From the NCBI RefSeq assembly GCF_000346485.2, contig NZ_KQ976354.1:5042436-5106435 (forward strand): DNA of 64,000 nt, written 5' to 3'. Numbering within the stretch: position 1 is the first letter of the stretch; the number at the start of each line of letters is the position of its first letter. The DNA comes from Scytonema hofmannii PCC 7110 (GTDB taxonomy: Bacteria > Cyanobacteriota > Cyanobacteriia > Cyanobacteriales > Nostocaceae). The translations under genes and the position numbers were made by a program. A model generated the notes under the pieces. It saw only the letters and a list, made by a program, of their open reading frames with translations, had not been told where the DNA came from and made no database searches. Shown piece by piece: positions 1-8,601 of this stretch.

Positions 1-2
1 CC

Positions 3-641
3 AGGACAGTACGCAAGAAGCTCAATTATGAGTATTCCCCCTCCAATTATATGGTCTACTGCGTTGTCAAGGATATCGATCTCCGAGACTATGGGTTTGG
101 GAAATGGAATACCTTCCATACGGGTCATCGAGATTTGAATGAAGCATTTTATCAAATGTATGAAAAGCATGACTTTTCCAATCCCAGTTTTGCCATCACG
201 ACACCCACTTTAATGGCAGAAGCTGAGCGCGACTGTCCAGAAGGATGTCAAATTATCGAGTTCTTGACTGTTGCTAATTATGATTACTTTAAACAACTGC
301 AAGAAACCAATAAAAAGGCTTATAGACATAAAAAAGAAGAAATCTTGAATTCCATTTTAGATGTTGTCGAAAAAAACTATATTCCAAATTTTAGAAAACA
401 TCTTGTCTTTAAAATCACAGGCAGTCCAACAACCAATGAGCGGTTTTGTTGGTGTCCAAAAGGAAATTCCTATGGTTCCAATCTCACGCCTCGCAATATG
501 GGAATTGGTAGGCTAAATTACAAGACATCTTTAAAAAATTTCTACTTTTGTAATGCCTCATCCGGTTATCCAGGATTTGCCCCTACATTTTGGACTGGGG
601 CAATCCTATATCAAACATTGTCGAGAGATTCAATTTTATAA
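3..641 (+). CDS. Phytoene desaturase/CrtI-like FAD oxidoreductase, C-terminal part
   Basis: The reading frame is open to the left edge of the window, so only the last ~213 residues are present and the N-terminal FAD-binding Rossmann part is missing. The C-terminal end has the look of CrtI/CrtH-type carotenoid desaturases and isomerases: a GSPTTNERF motif, then GNSYGSNLTPRNM, then a closing SSGYPGFAPTFWTG segment that in this family helps bind the FAD. Such enzymes oxidise or isomerise polyene or related hydrophobic substrates using FAD. A second FAD oxidoreductase follows 83 bp downstream on the same strand, so the two may be co-transcribed. The substrate cannot be told from this fragment. 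Confidence 0.8.
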   Translation, partial: RTVRKKLNYEYSPSNYMVYCVVKDIDLRDYGFGKWNTFHTGHRDLNEAFYQMYEKHDFSNPSFAITTPTLMAEAERDCPEGCQIIEFLTVANYDYFKQLQETNKKAYRHKKEEILNSILDVVEKNYIPNFRKHLVFKITGSPTTNERFCWCPKGNSYGSNLTPRNMGIGRLNYKTSLKNFYFCNASSGYPGFAPTFWTGAILYQTLSRDSIL

Positions 642-724
642 AATATCTGTCAGCTTTCAGCATTCAGTTTTTTAACACAAAAATTTTGATTTCGCCAACA
701 ACGAACGGAGTTGGGTAATGAGAT

Positions 725-1939
725 ATGAAAATAGCGATTATTGGTGGCGGTGCAAGCGGTATGGTAACAGCATACCTGCTTGATAAAAAGGGTCACCACG
801 TCACAGTTTTTGAAAAACAACCCATTTTGGGTGGGCATATTCGGACATTAAATAAAAACGTTAAACCCAATCAATCCGACTGCAATCAGTTTTTAGAAGG
901 CGGTGTAATCGAATTTCCTTGTGTGTTTCACCACTTCCTGAATTTGATGAAAGAATTGGAAGTTGAGTTAGAACCTGTCAATGTTGGCTCAGCAATGCTG
1001 TTAAAAGATGGCCGTTATTTTCTTTCGGCTTTGATGATCCAAAAGAACTTCACAGGGCTTCGACGTGTCATTGAATATCTTAGGCTTAGGACTTTCTATG
1101 CCTCTTCTTTTGGATTATGGGTAAAGATGCGTTTTATCCAAATGCAGGATCTGTATAATCAGCCAATGTCTCAATATTTGAAACGCCAGTGCATCCAGAA
1201 CTGGTGGCTGAAATTGCTGACCATGTATAGCTACTCAATGCCATTTAATCTAATCGACAATTTCCCGACAGAACTGGCGATTCCCTCCCTAAGAGATTAT
1301 GTCTTTGTAAACTGGGTGAGGATTAAGGGAGGAGTGTATTCCTATATTGAAAAAATTCTGGAACGCTTCAAGGGTGAAATCTTGGTCAATGCCGAGATTA
1401 AAGAAATTTTCAGACAACCTGACTCCGTTAAAATTGGGCTATCGGGTGGTGTCAAGTATCTGTTCGACAAAGTTGTTTTTGCGACGCCTCCCGACCAGGT
1501 AATGCAGTTATTATCCGATCCAACAAATGAAGAAATTAGACGGTTTTCCGGATGGCAGAAAAACCAGGCAAAAACGGTTATACATACAGATACTTCAATG
1601 TATGCCAGACAAGGCATCAAACAATCTTCGGAATTTGATTTTTTCCAAACGGACAACGGATGGGGATATAACGCTTATCTCAACCAGCTTTGTGGAATAT
1701 CATCGTCTCTTCAATACAGTCTGGCTTTTAATCTGGATGATTTGATTGCTAAAGACAAAATCCTTCATATTCAAGAACACCACACTCCCCTCTATACTGT
1801 CAAGTCCTTCAGATACAGAAATGAAGTTATCATCACCAATGGTGAGAACAATACTTACCATGCAGGAGCCTATCTTGCAGATGGATTGCATGAAGGAGCC
1901 ATCACTTCCGCAATCCAGGTTGCTCAACTAATTGGTTAA
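725..1939 (+). CDS. FAD/NAD(P)-binding oxidoreductase, amine-oxidase-like
   Basis: The protein opens with a dinucleotide-binding fold: IAIIGGGASGMVTAYLL (GxGxxG), an acidic residue at the end of strand 2 (VTVFEKQP), then LGGHIRT, the second FAD-contacting motif of the flavin amine oxidase / protoporphyrinogen oxidase superfamily. A C-terminal FAD motif is plausible near NTYHAGAYLADGLHEGA. Length (404 residues) suits the family. The start is the ATG after a GAGTTGGG-rich leader. It follows a CrtI-like gene in the same direction, so a joint role in modifying a lipid, carotenoid or polyketide is possible but is inference. No specific substrate can be named. Confidence 0.8.
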   Translation: MKIAIIGGGASGMVTAYLLDKKGHHVTVFEKQPILGGHIRTLNKNVKPNQSDCNQFLEGGVIEFPCVFHHFLNLMKELEVELEPVNVGSAMLLKDGRYFLSALMIQKNFTGLRRVIEYLRLRTFYASSFGLWVKMRFIQMQDLYNQPMSQYLKRQCIQNWWLKLLTMYSYSMPFNLIDNFPTELAIPSLRDYVFVNWVRIKGGVYSYIEKILERFKGEILVNAEIKEIFRQPDSVKIGLSGGVKYLFDKVVFATPPDQVMQLLSDPTNEEIRRFSGWQKNQAKTVIHTDTSMYARQGIKQSSEFDFFQTDNGWGYNAYLNQLCGISSSLQYSLAFNLDDLIAKDKILHIQEHHTPLYTVKSFRYRNEVIITNGENNTYHAGAYLADGLHEGAITSAIQVAQLIG

Positions 1940-2387
1940 AGATTTTTTTCTCCACGTCAGTCTTACAACCAACCCCAAGATGTGCAAAAGGAGTTTGCTC
2001 AACATCTGAGACGGGGAGCGCTATGTGGGTAAGTCCAATATCAGTTATCTAAAAGTTTCCATCTCACCACCTGAATCAGGGCTACTGAAAATTTTAGTAA
2101 CTAAAGTTAATTTTTTTGTATAAAAACATACTTTTATAAAAATTCGTATAAAAACGAGAACGGACGTAAGCTGAAGTGTCAATACGGTTCGGTTAACGGT
2201 AATGGCGACCAGAGAAACCCGGTATCTCAAAGATACCGGGTTTCTGAGGTGCGTGCTTATCCAAACCGTATTGGCTGAAGTGTTACCAAAAATATCTATA
2301 GACGGCAATTTCTAGAAATATTAGGATGAATCAAATGCTATCCTCCATTTAAGAAATTAATCAAACATTGGAAAGTATTAAAAAGCA
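1940..2387. other. Intergenic stretch with a gene-end relic and a MITE
   Basis: No complete gene is visible. On the plus strand at about 1954-2031 a short open frame ends with EFAQHLRRGALCG and a TAA stop, which looks like the tail of a lost gene I cannot identify. An AT-rich spacer follows, then the MITE at 2170-2283. Confidence 0.4.
2170..2283. mobile_element. 94-bp MITE with 10-bp target-site duplication
   Basis: The element spans 2180-2273. Its ends are inverted: CAATACGGTT at 2180-2189 and AACCGTATTG at 2264-2273, with weaker complementarity continuing inward. It is flanked on both sides by the identical 10-mer GCTGAAGTGT (2170-2179 and 2274-2283), the expected scar of transposase-driven insertion. 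The centre is a perfect 15-bp hairpin, AGAAACCCGGTATCT at 2213-2227 against 2231-2245, with a CAA loop. There is no coding capacity, so it would depend on a transposase encoded elsewhere. Confidence 0.85.
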
Positions 2388-3212
2388 ATGGTTCAAACAA
2401 TTATTGTTCTTCTTTTGCTTGGTCTAATTCTCACGGGAATTTTAATTAGCCCCTTCCTAACCAAACAACGCAGAAACAGTATCAAACGTCGTCCTTTTCC
2501 TCCACTTTGGAACGCTATGATTGAGAATAATCTTCCCATGTACCTCCGCCTTTCTCCTCCCGAACGAAGACGGTTACAGGGACACATTCAAGTGTTCTTA
2601 GCAGAAAAACAATTTATTGGTTGTGGAGGGTTACAGGTAACGCAAGAAATGAAGATAGTTATTGCTGCGATCGCTTGCTTGCTTTTGTTGAACGATAGAG
2701 GAGAATACTTTTCCAAACTTCGTTCAATTCTAATTTATCCAAGTACTTATTTGGTGAATGAAACCAATGCAATTAGCGATTATGTTGTTGAAGAAAGGCG
2801 TGTGGCAAGATTGGGAGAATCGTGGAGTAGAGATCAAGTGGTAGTGTCTTGGGAACAGGTGAAGCAAGATACTAGCAACTGGAAAGATGGACATAACGTT
2901 GTTTTGCATGAATTTGCCCACCAGTTAGATCAAGAGGATGGTAAAGCAGAAGGCGTTCCTATTTTGCAACAAAAGTCAGATTATGCCATCTGGGCTAAAG
3001 TGATGGCAGCAGAATATCAACAACTTTGTCAAGATGTTCAGCAAGGGGTAAAGACTGTAATAGATAGCTATGGTGCAACGAATCCTGCAGAATTTTTTGC
3101 CGTAGCAACTGAAACCTTTTTTGAAAAACCTCAGCAATTATTGAATCAGCACCCAGCACTCTATGAGCTATTGAAACGCTACTATCACCTCAATCCCATG
3201 CAATGGATTTAG
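2388..3212 (+). CDS. mtfA: MtfA-like zinc metallopeptidase (M90 family)
   Basis: A membrane helix at about residues 4-24 is followed by a soluble domain holding VVLHEFAHQLDQEDG. This is the HExxH zinc motif (His174, Glu175, His178) in the form typical of MtfA/M90 peptidases. Downstream DSYGATNPAEFFAVATETFF supplies the conserved Glu-rich helix that carries the third metal ligand in this family. Length (274 residues) is normal. E. coli MtfA is a cytosolic aminopeptidase linked to the glucose regulator Mlc; the cyanobacterial protein has an added N-terminal anchor and its substrate is unknown. The gene converges on the hydrolase gene and their ends overlap by 4 bp. Confidence 0.87.
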   Translation: MVQTIIVLLLLGLILTGILISPFLTKQRRNSIKRRPFPPLWNAMIENNLPMYLRLSPPERRRLQGHIQVFLAEKQFIGCGGLQVTQEMKIVIAAIACLLLLNDRGEYFSKLRSILIYPSTYLVNETNAISDYVVEERRVARLGESWSRDQVVVSWEQVKQDTSNWKDGHNVVLHEFAHQLDQEDGKAEGVPILQQKSDYAIWAKVMAAEYQQLCQDVQQGVKTVIDSYGATNPAEFFAVATETFFEKPQQLLNQHPALYELLKRYYHLNPMQWI

Positions 3213-4252
3213 ACACCCATTGTTTGTTTGAGCCATGCTGTTGCCTTACTTGCTGCTTCTTCCACAACCTCTGGTTGGTCGTAAAATGCGATATGATTTT
3301 TTGTGGTCATCCAGTGTAGATTTTTCTGCTTGGTTGGGATGCTGTTAAAGAAGCGACGCGCACCATCTGGAACTAAAGCTGTATCCGAGTGAATGACTAA
3401 AGTAGGAGCTTTAATATTGCGACCAGCGTTAATGGCATTAAATTGCAAGAAAGGCTCAAAGAACATCACTGCTGAACGATTTACCCAACCGGGCTGCGAA
3501 CCACGGGAAGTCCCATAATAGTCATAAGCTTCCTGACCGGGCATTGCCACGTTTTGGTTTTTTGGGTCAACATTGGTCATGTAATCAATTTGACCAGTTT
3601 TTTCATACCTAATACGTGCTTCTCTTCCCATTTTGACACGTGCTTCATAGCGATCGCCGAGCCATTGACGCATCACTTGGGGGTCATGATAAAAACCTGC
3701 CACAGTCACAAGAGCATTAATCGATTTATCCATTGCAGCAGCTTTGGCGGAGTATCCACCACCCGAACAAACACCCAAGATACCTATGGCATCTTGCTTA
3801 ACTTCAGGTAATGCTCGCAAAAATGTGACTGCATTAAGAATGTCCTGAACTTTCATTTCTGGGTTTTCAAACTGGCGGGGTACACCTGAACTTTCACCAA
3901 AGGTACGATGGTCGAAAGTTAGGGCAACAAATCCTTCCTCGGCTAATCGACGAGCATATACCGCAGGCACTTGTTCTTTTACACTTGACTGAGGGCCAAC
4001 CACAACCACGGCTGGTCGCGCTCCTTGACGAATAGTTGTAGGAAGATAGAGATTACCTACCACCTTTGTACCCTGGCTGAGAAACTGAACTTTGCGGACA
4101 GTAATATTGTTTGTTGTAGCAGTTTCGGTAACAGTAGGCATGAGAGATTCTCCAATTTTTTGCCGTTCGGCATTGCTAATTTGGGGCAAAGTCAACAAAC
4201 TCACAGAAGCCAGTGTAAGTGTTGTTAAGGCGAATTTTTTAACTGAAAGCAT
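3209..4252 (-). CDS. Secreted alpha/beta hydrolase, dienelactone-hydrolase-like
   Basis: I place the start at the ATG at 4252. It has AGGAA about 8 nt upstream and gives a clean signal peptide (MLSVKKFALTTLTLASVSLL, then cleavage near SNAE). A TTG further upstream (4303) would bury the signal. The fold markers are present: an oxyanion strand VVVVGPQ, nucleophile elbow GILGVCSGGGYSA, acid in VIHSDTALVP and a late His in TTKNHIAFYD. In a G-x-Nuc-x-G reading the nucleophile is Cys162 (as in dienelactone hydrolase), not Ser163. The AraC-type gene lies 128 bp upstream (to the ATG) on the same strand, so regulator and hydrolase are probably transcribed together. The substrate is unknown. Confidence 0.82.
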   Translation of the reverse strand: MLSVKKFALTTLTLASVSLLTLPQISNAERQKIGESLMPTVTETATTNNITVRKVQFLSQGTKVVGNLYLPTTIRQGARPAVVVVGPQSSVKEQVPAVYARRLAEEGFVALTFDHRTFGESSGVPRQFENPEMKVQDILNAVTFLRALPEVKQDAIGILGVCSGGGYSAKAAAMDKSINALVTVAGFYHDPQVMRQWLGDRYEARVKMGREARIRYEKTGQIDYMTNVDPKNQNVAMPGQEAYDYYGTSRGSQPGWVNRSAVMFFEPFLQFNAINAGRNIKAPTLVIHSDTALVPDGARRFFNSIPTKQKNLHWMTTKNHIAFYDQPEVVEEAASKATAWLKQTMGV

Positions 4253-4380
4253 GGCTGTTTTTCCTAAAATTTTCTGGTTTTGATTTTTGGATTTATGGCT
4301 CAAGTCGGCTTTGTTGTTTACCGATAGCTAAATAATCCCAGGAGGCAGCCAAGAAAAAATTGGAAAATCTTGCTCAGTTT

Positions 4381-5277
4381 TTAAAGCGACTTAGCAAAAG
4401 CGCGTGGAGTCATGCCGAAAGCACGTTTAAAGACATTTGTAAAGTGTGCTTGGTCGAAAAAGCCAACGGCAACTGCAACATCTGACAGCGGCATTTGACC
4501 TGTTTTAATCAGTGCTTGTGCTCGTTCAAGTCGCAGGCGCAGGACAAACTGATGGGGTGCTATACCTGTTGTTTTTTTGAACAAGCGGGAAAAATGAAAT
4601 TCAGAAACTTGGGCTGCATCTGCTAATGTGCTTAAGTTTAGCTCTGTCCCAAGTTGTGTTCGGGCTATTGCGATCGCATCACGCAGTTGAGTTGCAGACA
4701 ATTTCCCTTTTGGGCTTAAGGGCTTTTTGGCTTTGCGGCTATGACTGTTTAATAAATGCAGTGTAAAAGCAAGTGATAGTGTTTCTGCGTAGAGAGGTTC
4801 GCCCGGAGTGGTCAGTTCGGAAGCTAGCGCCCTTGCATAGTTGTAAGCTAGTTCATCTCCGATACAGCGTCGTTCTGCAAAGGTATCAATAGCATCCGGA
4901 GTCCGGTCTTCAAGGATGGTTTCAATGAACGCAGGGTGGATGGCAATTGCAGCCACCGTCATTTCATCTTGCCAAAAGGGAGCATTTGTTTCACCGTTAG
5001 ATTGCAAGCAAAATCCCCCAGGAGGGAGGATAGCTTCATGGGTTTGCCCACCTGTTCGCCACCCAAAACGCACCGAACTTCCCAAATTAATTATCAATCG
5101 ATGACCTTCGATATAATGTTCTGGTAGTTCCATAGGGTTCAATCGCTGGACTTCGAGAGTCAGATGAGTACGCCATCCTGCTTGAACACTTGACAGAACC
5201 ACAGATCGATCTGGTGCGGATGGAAAACGCTGCCCAGTTTTTGGATCGATTAAATTAATATTACTGTGCAACTGCAT
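4381..5277 (-). CDS. AraC-family transcriptional regulator
   Basis: The last ~100 residues hold the two helix-turn-helix units of AraC/XylS regulators: LSTLADAAQVSEFHFSRLF (about residues 214-232), then LSDVAVAVGFFDQAHFTNVF (about 263-282), ending in the family signature FGMTPRAF. The N-terminal ~190 residues form a cupin-like sensing domain that I cannot match to a ligand. Length (298) is standard. It lies upstream of, and co-oriented with, the secreted alpha/beta hydrolase gene, which makes that gene its most likely target. Effector and operator are not evident. Confidence 0.9.
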   Translation of the reverse strand: MQLHSNINLIDPKTGQRFPSAPDRSVVLSSVQAGWRTHLTLEVQRLNPMELPEHYIEGHRLIINLGSSVRFGWRTGGQTHEAILPPGGFCLQSNGETNAPFWQDEMTVAAIAIHPAFIETILEDRTPDAIDTFAERRCIGDELAYNYARALASELTTPGEPLYAETLSLAFTLHLLNSHSRKAKKPLSPKGKLSATQLRDAIAIARTQLGTELNLSTLADAAQVSEFHFSRLFKKTTGIAPHQFVLRLRLERAQALIKTGQMPLSDVAVAVGFFDQAHFTNVFKRAFGMTPRAFAKSL

Positions 5278-5354
5278 AGTGCAGGTTTGAATTTAGGTGA
5301 TTTTTATATTTTTATATCGTACATATCAGCAGCCCGGTTTTGTATTAGGTAGTA

Positions 5355-5867
5355 TTAATGTGTAAGCAACAATAGGTTTGTAAATGCTGAATATAAACTT
5401 GAAGGGGCTTCCATGGCAATAATGTTAGTTACTGTGGGCGGATTCAGTGGTTTTGTTGCTAGTTCAATAGCTTCTGCTGTAGCCCGTGCAAAGTTGTTAC
5501 CATAAAGTCTGTAAGGTCTTGCTTGTTCTACATTGGCATTGGTAGCGATCGCACAACGCCGTTCCACTCCACGAATTAAGATCGGTGTGGGTTCTCCAGC
5601 CTCTACTGTCACTGGCTCGATACCTTCATCGAGCAATGCTTCTCGCACAGAACCAAGTGCAGGATGTTCAGCCACTTGCATCTCATCCTGTGCAAATAGA
5701 GGACTACTGTAGGCACAAAACAGGTCCAAATGAGCAAAATTCAGATACCACTCCACTTCGTTATTTTTCTCCTTTGATGGTTCGTATTCAAAGTAACCAT
5801 ATCGTTCCTCGAACTTAGTGCGATCGGCTATGACTAAGTAGCGGTTTTCTTGTTCAAAGCTCTCCAA
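5355..5867 (-). CDS. Hypothetical protein, possibly a truncated PARG-like protein
   Basis: No ATG is available at the 5' end: the frame starts at a TTG (5867) directly after an in-frame TAG, and the next ATG would remove most of the conserved-looking part. The sequence contains LNFAHLDLFCAYSSPLFAQDEMQVAEHPALGS. This recalls the QEE-type loop of poly(ADP-ribose) glycohydrolase/macro-like proteins, but the resemblance is from memory and weak. The C-terminus stops abruptly after AFTNLLLLTH. The upstream side abuts the TnpB element, so the gene has probably lost its 5' end and perhaps also its 3' end. Treat it as a possible pseudogene. Confidence 0.45.
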   Translation of the reverse strand: MESFEQENRYLVIADRTKFEERYGYFEYEPSKEKNNEVEWYLNFAHLDLFCAYSSPLFAQDEMQVAEHPALGSVREALLDEGIEPVTVEAGEPTPILIRGVERRCAIATNANVEQARPYRLYGNNFARATAEAIELATKPLNPPTVTNIIAMEAPSSLYSAFTNLLLLTH

Positions 5868-6027
5868 AGTCTACCAAACCTGGCCAGAACTATTCGACAA
5901 GTTTGGGTAAAAGTACTATCCACTCCTTTCTAAAAATTCCCAAAAAGTTGAGAAAGTTTGCAGAAACTGTACAAGAGGTAATGTATAATCACAGCATAGA
6001 TAATTTCAAGAAAAGGGGGTGATCGGC

Positions 6028-7728
6028 TTGCCCAAGGTAACAATACAAACGACAATCCCAGAAATAGAAGTTAATACCAAAGGGCTCGAATACTTAGACG
6101 AATACAATACCCTCTTTGGGCAAGCTATACGTAAGGGATTTTCATTAAGAAACCAAATTGGTCAGACCACAAAAAAGGAATCTTCGTTAGAGAAGCTGAT
6201 CTGTAAAGAATTAGAAACAGAGTTCGGGTTGTCGAACTCTGAAGCGAAGAATGCCTACAACAAAGCCTCTTCTGTGTACAGTTCTCAGGCTGAATTAGTA
6301 GACACGTACATTGATGATAATTATCACCGGATCAAAGGGATTAGAAAGTCGATAGGTAAGCTGAAAGGGAAGATAAGAAAAGCCTCAGAGATGGGGTACA
6401 CTCTCACTGTCAAGTCTCTGACAAGAAAGATTCACTTCAAGTCGCAGCATATTAATCAGCTACTTGCCAAAATAGAACGACTTAAAGAGTCCAAGGAATT
6501 AGGTAAGTTGACCGTGAATTTTGGTAGCAGCAAGCTATTCAAAGCTCAGTACAATCTGGAAGAAAACGGATATAGCTCCCATGAAGAATGGTTAGAAGAT
6601 TGGCGTAAGACACGCAGTGGACGGTCGTTTTTTGTTGGTTCTAAAAACTTCCTTTCAGGGAATCAGCTAGTACGATATAACCCAGAATTAGAGACACTAA
6701 CCATCACGGTTTCACCATGCCGACAAACCAAGTACGGGACTCACGTTGTCCTACATGAAATCAAGTTTCAACGAGAGTCACAATGGCTAACGGATGCAAT
6801 CAAACCGACTGTCATCAAGTCAACTCGTAAGGGTTTAGATGGGGAGAAGAAAGAAACTGCTCGTCAGGGAAGTGAGCAACCTGTAACTTACGAGATAGTA
6901 GATAAAGACGGCAGGTTCTATGTCAATGCGACGGTGAATGTTCAACCAGCCAAAAAAGAATCTTCTCTTGCCAACGGCGCTTTAGGAGTAGACTTTAACC
7001 CGGGCAGCATTGACTGGACGGTCGTAGACAGACATGGGAATTTATTGCGTCACGGCTCCATTAAAATCAATGTACAGGATAAAAGGTCTAACCAGACGAA
7101 AGACGTAATCGGAAAAGCTGTCGCCCAGATCGTTAGAATTGCATCTAACCACGGCGTTCCCTTGTCAATTGAAAATTTGGATTTTGCCAAAAAGAAAGCA
7201 TCCATGAAGGAAAAAGGTGCGAAGTATGCACGGATGCTTTCTAATATGGCTTACAGTCAATTCAACCAAATGATTGAGACTAGATGCTCAAGATTTGGTG
7301 TTGAGTTGATTTTGGTTGACCCCGCCTATACGTCGATTATTGGGGTCACAAAGTATCTGAAAATGTATGCCCTGAGTTCTGGATGTGCAGCCGCGTTGGT
7401 CATAGCACGTCGCGCTCAAGGCAGAGTTGAGAAAGTACCGAAATCCCTTCGTTCTTACTTTAGAAAGCCAGAGGATATGCTAAGGTCGGGCGCTTGGAGC
7501 AAGGTAGCCAAAAAAAGTAATACCATAGGCGGTTTTCATCGCAATAAGTTTTACTTTTTAGGTTCAAACAAAAAGGTTCCGACCAACTGTCGGATGCATG
7601 GCACGCTACGGCAAACAAGTACCTCTCGTTCGCGAAGGTATGGAATCGTGCAAGTCTTAATGGCTCCTCATATCCGTCAAAAACCCCGCGCTCTCGGTTT
7701 TCCTCCCCTTAAGCACATTAATGCTTAA
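6028..7728 (+). CDS. TnpB-related protein, IS200/IS605-IS1341 type
   Basis: The protein (~566 residues) carries RuvC-like nuclease motifs of the IS605 OrfB/TnpB superfamily: GALGVDFNPGSIDWTVVD with a metal-binding Asp, LSIENLDFAKKKA with the catalytic Glu, and VDPAYTSIIG. It is longer than compact TnpB (~400), with a helical N-terminal half. After VDPAYTSIIG I see no CxxC zinc-ribbon pairs, and where TnpB has its third Asp this protein reads SSGCAAALVIARR. A GTG at 6019 is possible, but AAGGGGG at 6012-6018 sits correctly for the TTG at 6028. A TATAAT at 5984-5989 could be its -10 box. There is no Y1 transposase gene beside it. The C-terminal ~45 residues are basic and repeat-like and overlap the hairpin at the element end. 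Confidence 0.8.
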   Translation: MPKVTIQTTIPEIEVNTKGLEYLDEYNTLFGQAIRKGFSLRNQIGQTTKKESSLEKLICKELETEFGLSNSEAKNAYNKASSVYSSQAELVDTYIDDNYHRIKGIRKSIGKLKGKIRKASEMGYTLTVKSLTRKIHFKSQHINQLLAKIERLKESKELGKLTVNFGSSKLFKAQYNLEENGYSSHEEWLEDWRKTRSGRSFFVGSKNFLSGNQLVRYNPELETLTITVSPCRQTKYGTHVVLHEIKFQRESQWLTDAIKPTVIKSTRKGLDGEKKETARQGSEQPVTYEIVDKDGRFYVNATVNVQPAKKESSLANGALGVDFNPGSIDWTVVDRHGNLLRHGSIKINVQDKRSNQTKDVIGKAVAQIVRIASNHGVPLSIENLDFAKKKASMKEKGAKYARMLSNMAYSQFNQMIETRCSRFGVELILVDPAYTSIIGVTKYLKMYALSSGCAAALVIARRAQGRVEKVPKSLRSYFRKPEDMLRSGAWSKVAKKSNTIGGFHRNKFYFLGSNKKVPTNCRMHGTLRQTSTSRSRRYGIVQVLMAPHIRQKPRALGFPPLKHINA

Positions 7729-7729
7729 G
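7708..7729. repeat. Perfect hairpin at the end of the TnpB element
   Basis: CTTAAGCA (7708-7715) and TGCTTAAG (7722-7729) form an 8-bp perfect inverted repeat with a 6-nt loop that contains the tnpB stop region. Subterminal hairpins of this kind mark the right end of IS200/IS605-type elements. It could also act in transcript 3'-end formation, although no T-run follows. Confidence 0.5.
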
Positions 7730-7866
7730 TTTGGACAGGTTTTGAATAGCGCTTGAAGAAGAAAGAATAACTGGGAGTGGCATTGTATGCCATCGTGAGA
7801 AAACTATTTCACCATTATGAATACCGCCCGGTGAACCAATCTCAATAAAAATTTCATAATTAGGAA

Positions 7867-8259
7867 TTAACGGGAAGAGATATACTCCTTCAAATCTTTT
7901 GTACGTTGTTTAGTCAGGCGCTCAAGACAGCCGTTGCGGAAGATTTCATAACCCGTACCACCACGAGAACCATAGGTTTCAAAATTGCAGTTATTGTCAC
8001 GAAACTTAATCCATTCTTGCTGTGCGGTAACAAGTAATCGCTTTTGCTCACCGTTTATGGTGGCGATCGCTTTCTGATACGCCAGATTCAGTTTTTGATC
8101 TGCTTTTTGATAAGACTGCTGAGAACAGTACTTCATTTCTGGAGTCGTTACTGCCTTAGCGCAATCAATTTTTGGTGTTTGTGCAAAAACTTCAGTGAAG
8201 TTGTTGGTGCTAGCAACACTAGCAGTCAAAACAAGAACGCTGATTAATCTTTTATCCAT
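7867..8259 (-). CDS. LprI-like secreted protein (DUF1311 family)
   Basis: A signal peptide (residues 1-26, ending near VFAQ) precedes a small Cys-rich domain. The layout KIDCAKAVTTPEMKYCSQQ, then a long helix, then QQEWIKFRDNNCNFE and GCLERLTKQRTKDL matches the lysozyme-inhibitor LprI/DUF1311 family: four to five cysteines and the W-x-x-F-R-D-x-x-C motif. Members are periplasmic and in mycobacteria LprI inhibits lysozyme. Length (130) is normal and the ATG start is clear. It stands alone, downstream of no obvious partner. The function in this organism is inferred only from the family. Confidence 0.8.
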   Translation of the reverse strand: MDKRLISVLVLTASVASTNNFTEVFAQTPKIDCAKAVTTPEMKYCSQQSYQKADQKLNLAYQKAIATINGEQKRLLVTAQQEWIKFRDNNCNFETYGSRGGTGYEIFRNGCLERLTKQRTKDLKEYISSR

Positions 8260-8342
8260 AAGTTTTTATTCATGCCAAAAAAGTCTATTTTGCTATTTAT
8301 AACCAAGATGGCACTTAAGTGGCAATCAGAAATTTTATTGTA

Positions 8343-8519
8343 TTAAATATTACATAAATTGATTTTAACATTCCAGTGTTTACCATCGCGCAGCAGCAGT
8401 GTCAAGTAGGAAGCAGTAAATTCAAAATATAGCTGTTGATTTTCAAATTCTTGCAAAGCAGCTTTGAAGTTGTGCTTTGTTAATTTAAATACAACTGTTA
8501 TATGAGGCATGACGGCATC
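8343..8519 (-). pseudogene. Fragment resembling the C-terminal half of a 2H phosphoesterase
   Basis: The last ~58 codons of a minus-strand frame read VTDAVMPHITVVFKLTK, then a beta-rich tail with YLTLLLRDGKHW. The H-x-T motif followed by hydrophobic strands recalls the second motif of 2'-5' RNA ligase-like (2H) proteins. Upstream codons look random and run into the promoter of xisH, so the N-terminal half is gone. Identification is tentative. Confidence 0.3.
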
Positions 8520-8601
8520 CGTAACGTTTTGGTTAGATCCTGCGAGCGCCCTGTAATTGAATATCATTAGATAAACAGAATTAAACATAAAAAGATACCT
8601 A

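Noticed and set aside
2045-2308. Minus-strand ORF over the MITE
   Set aside because: It runs through the palindrome and both inverted ends of the MITE and has no protein-like features.
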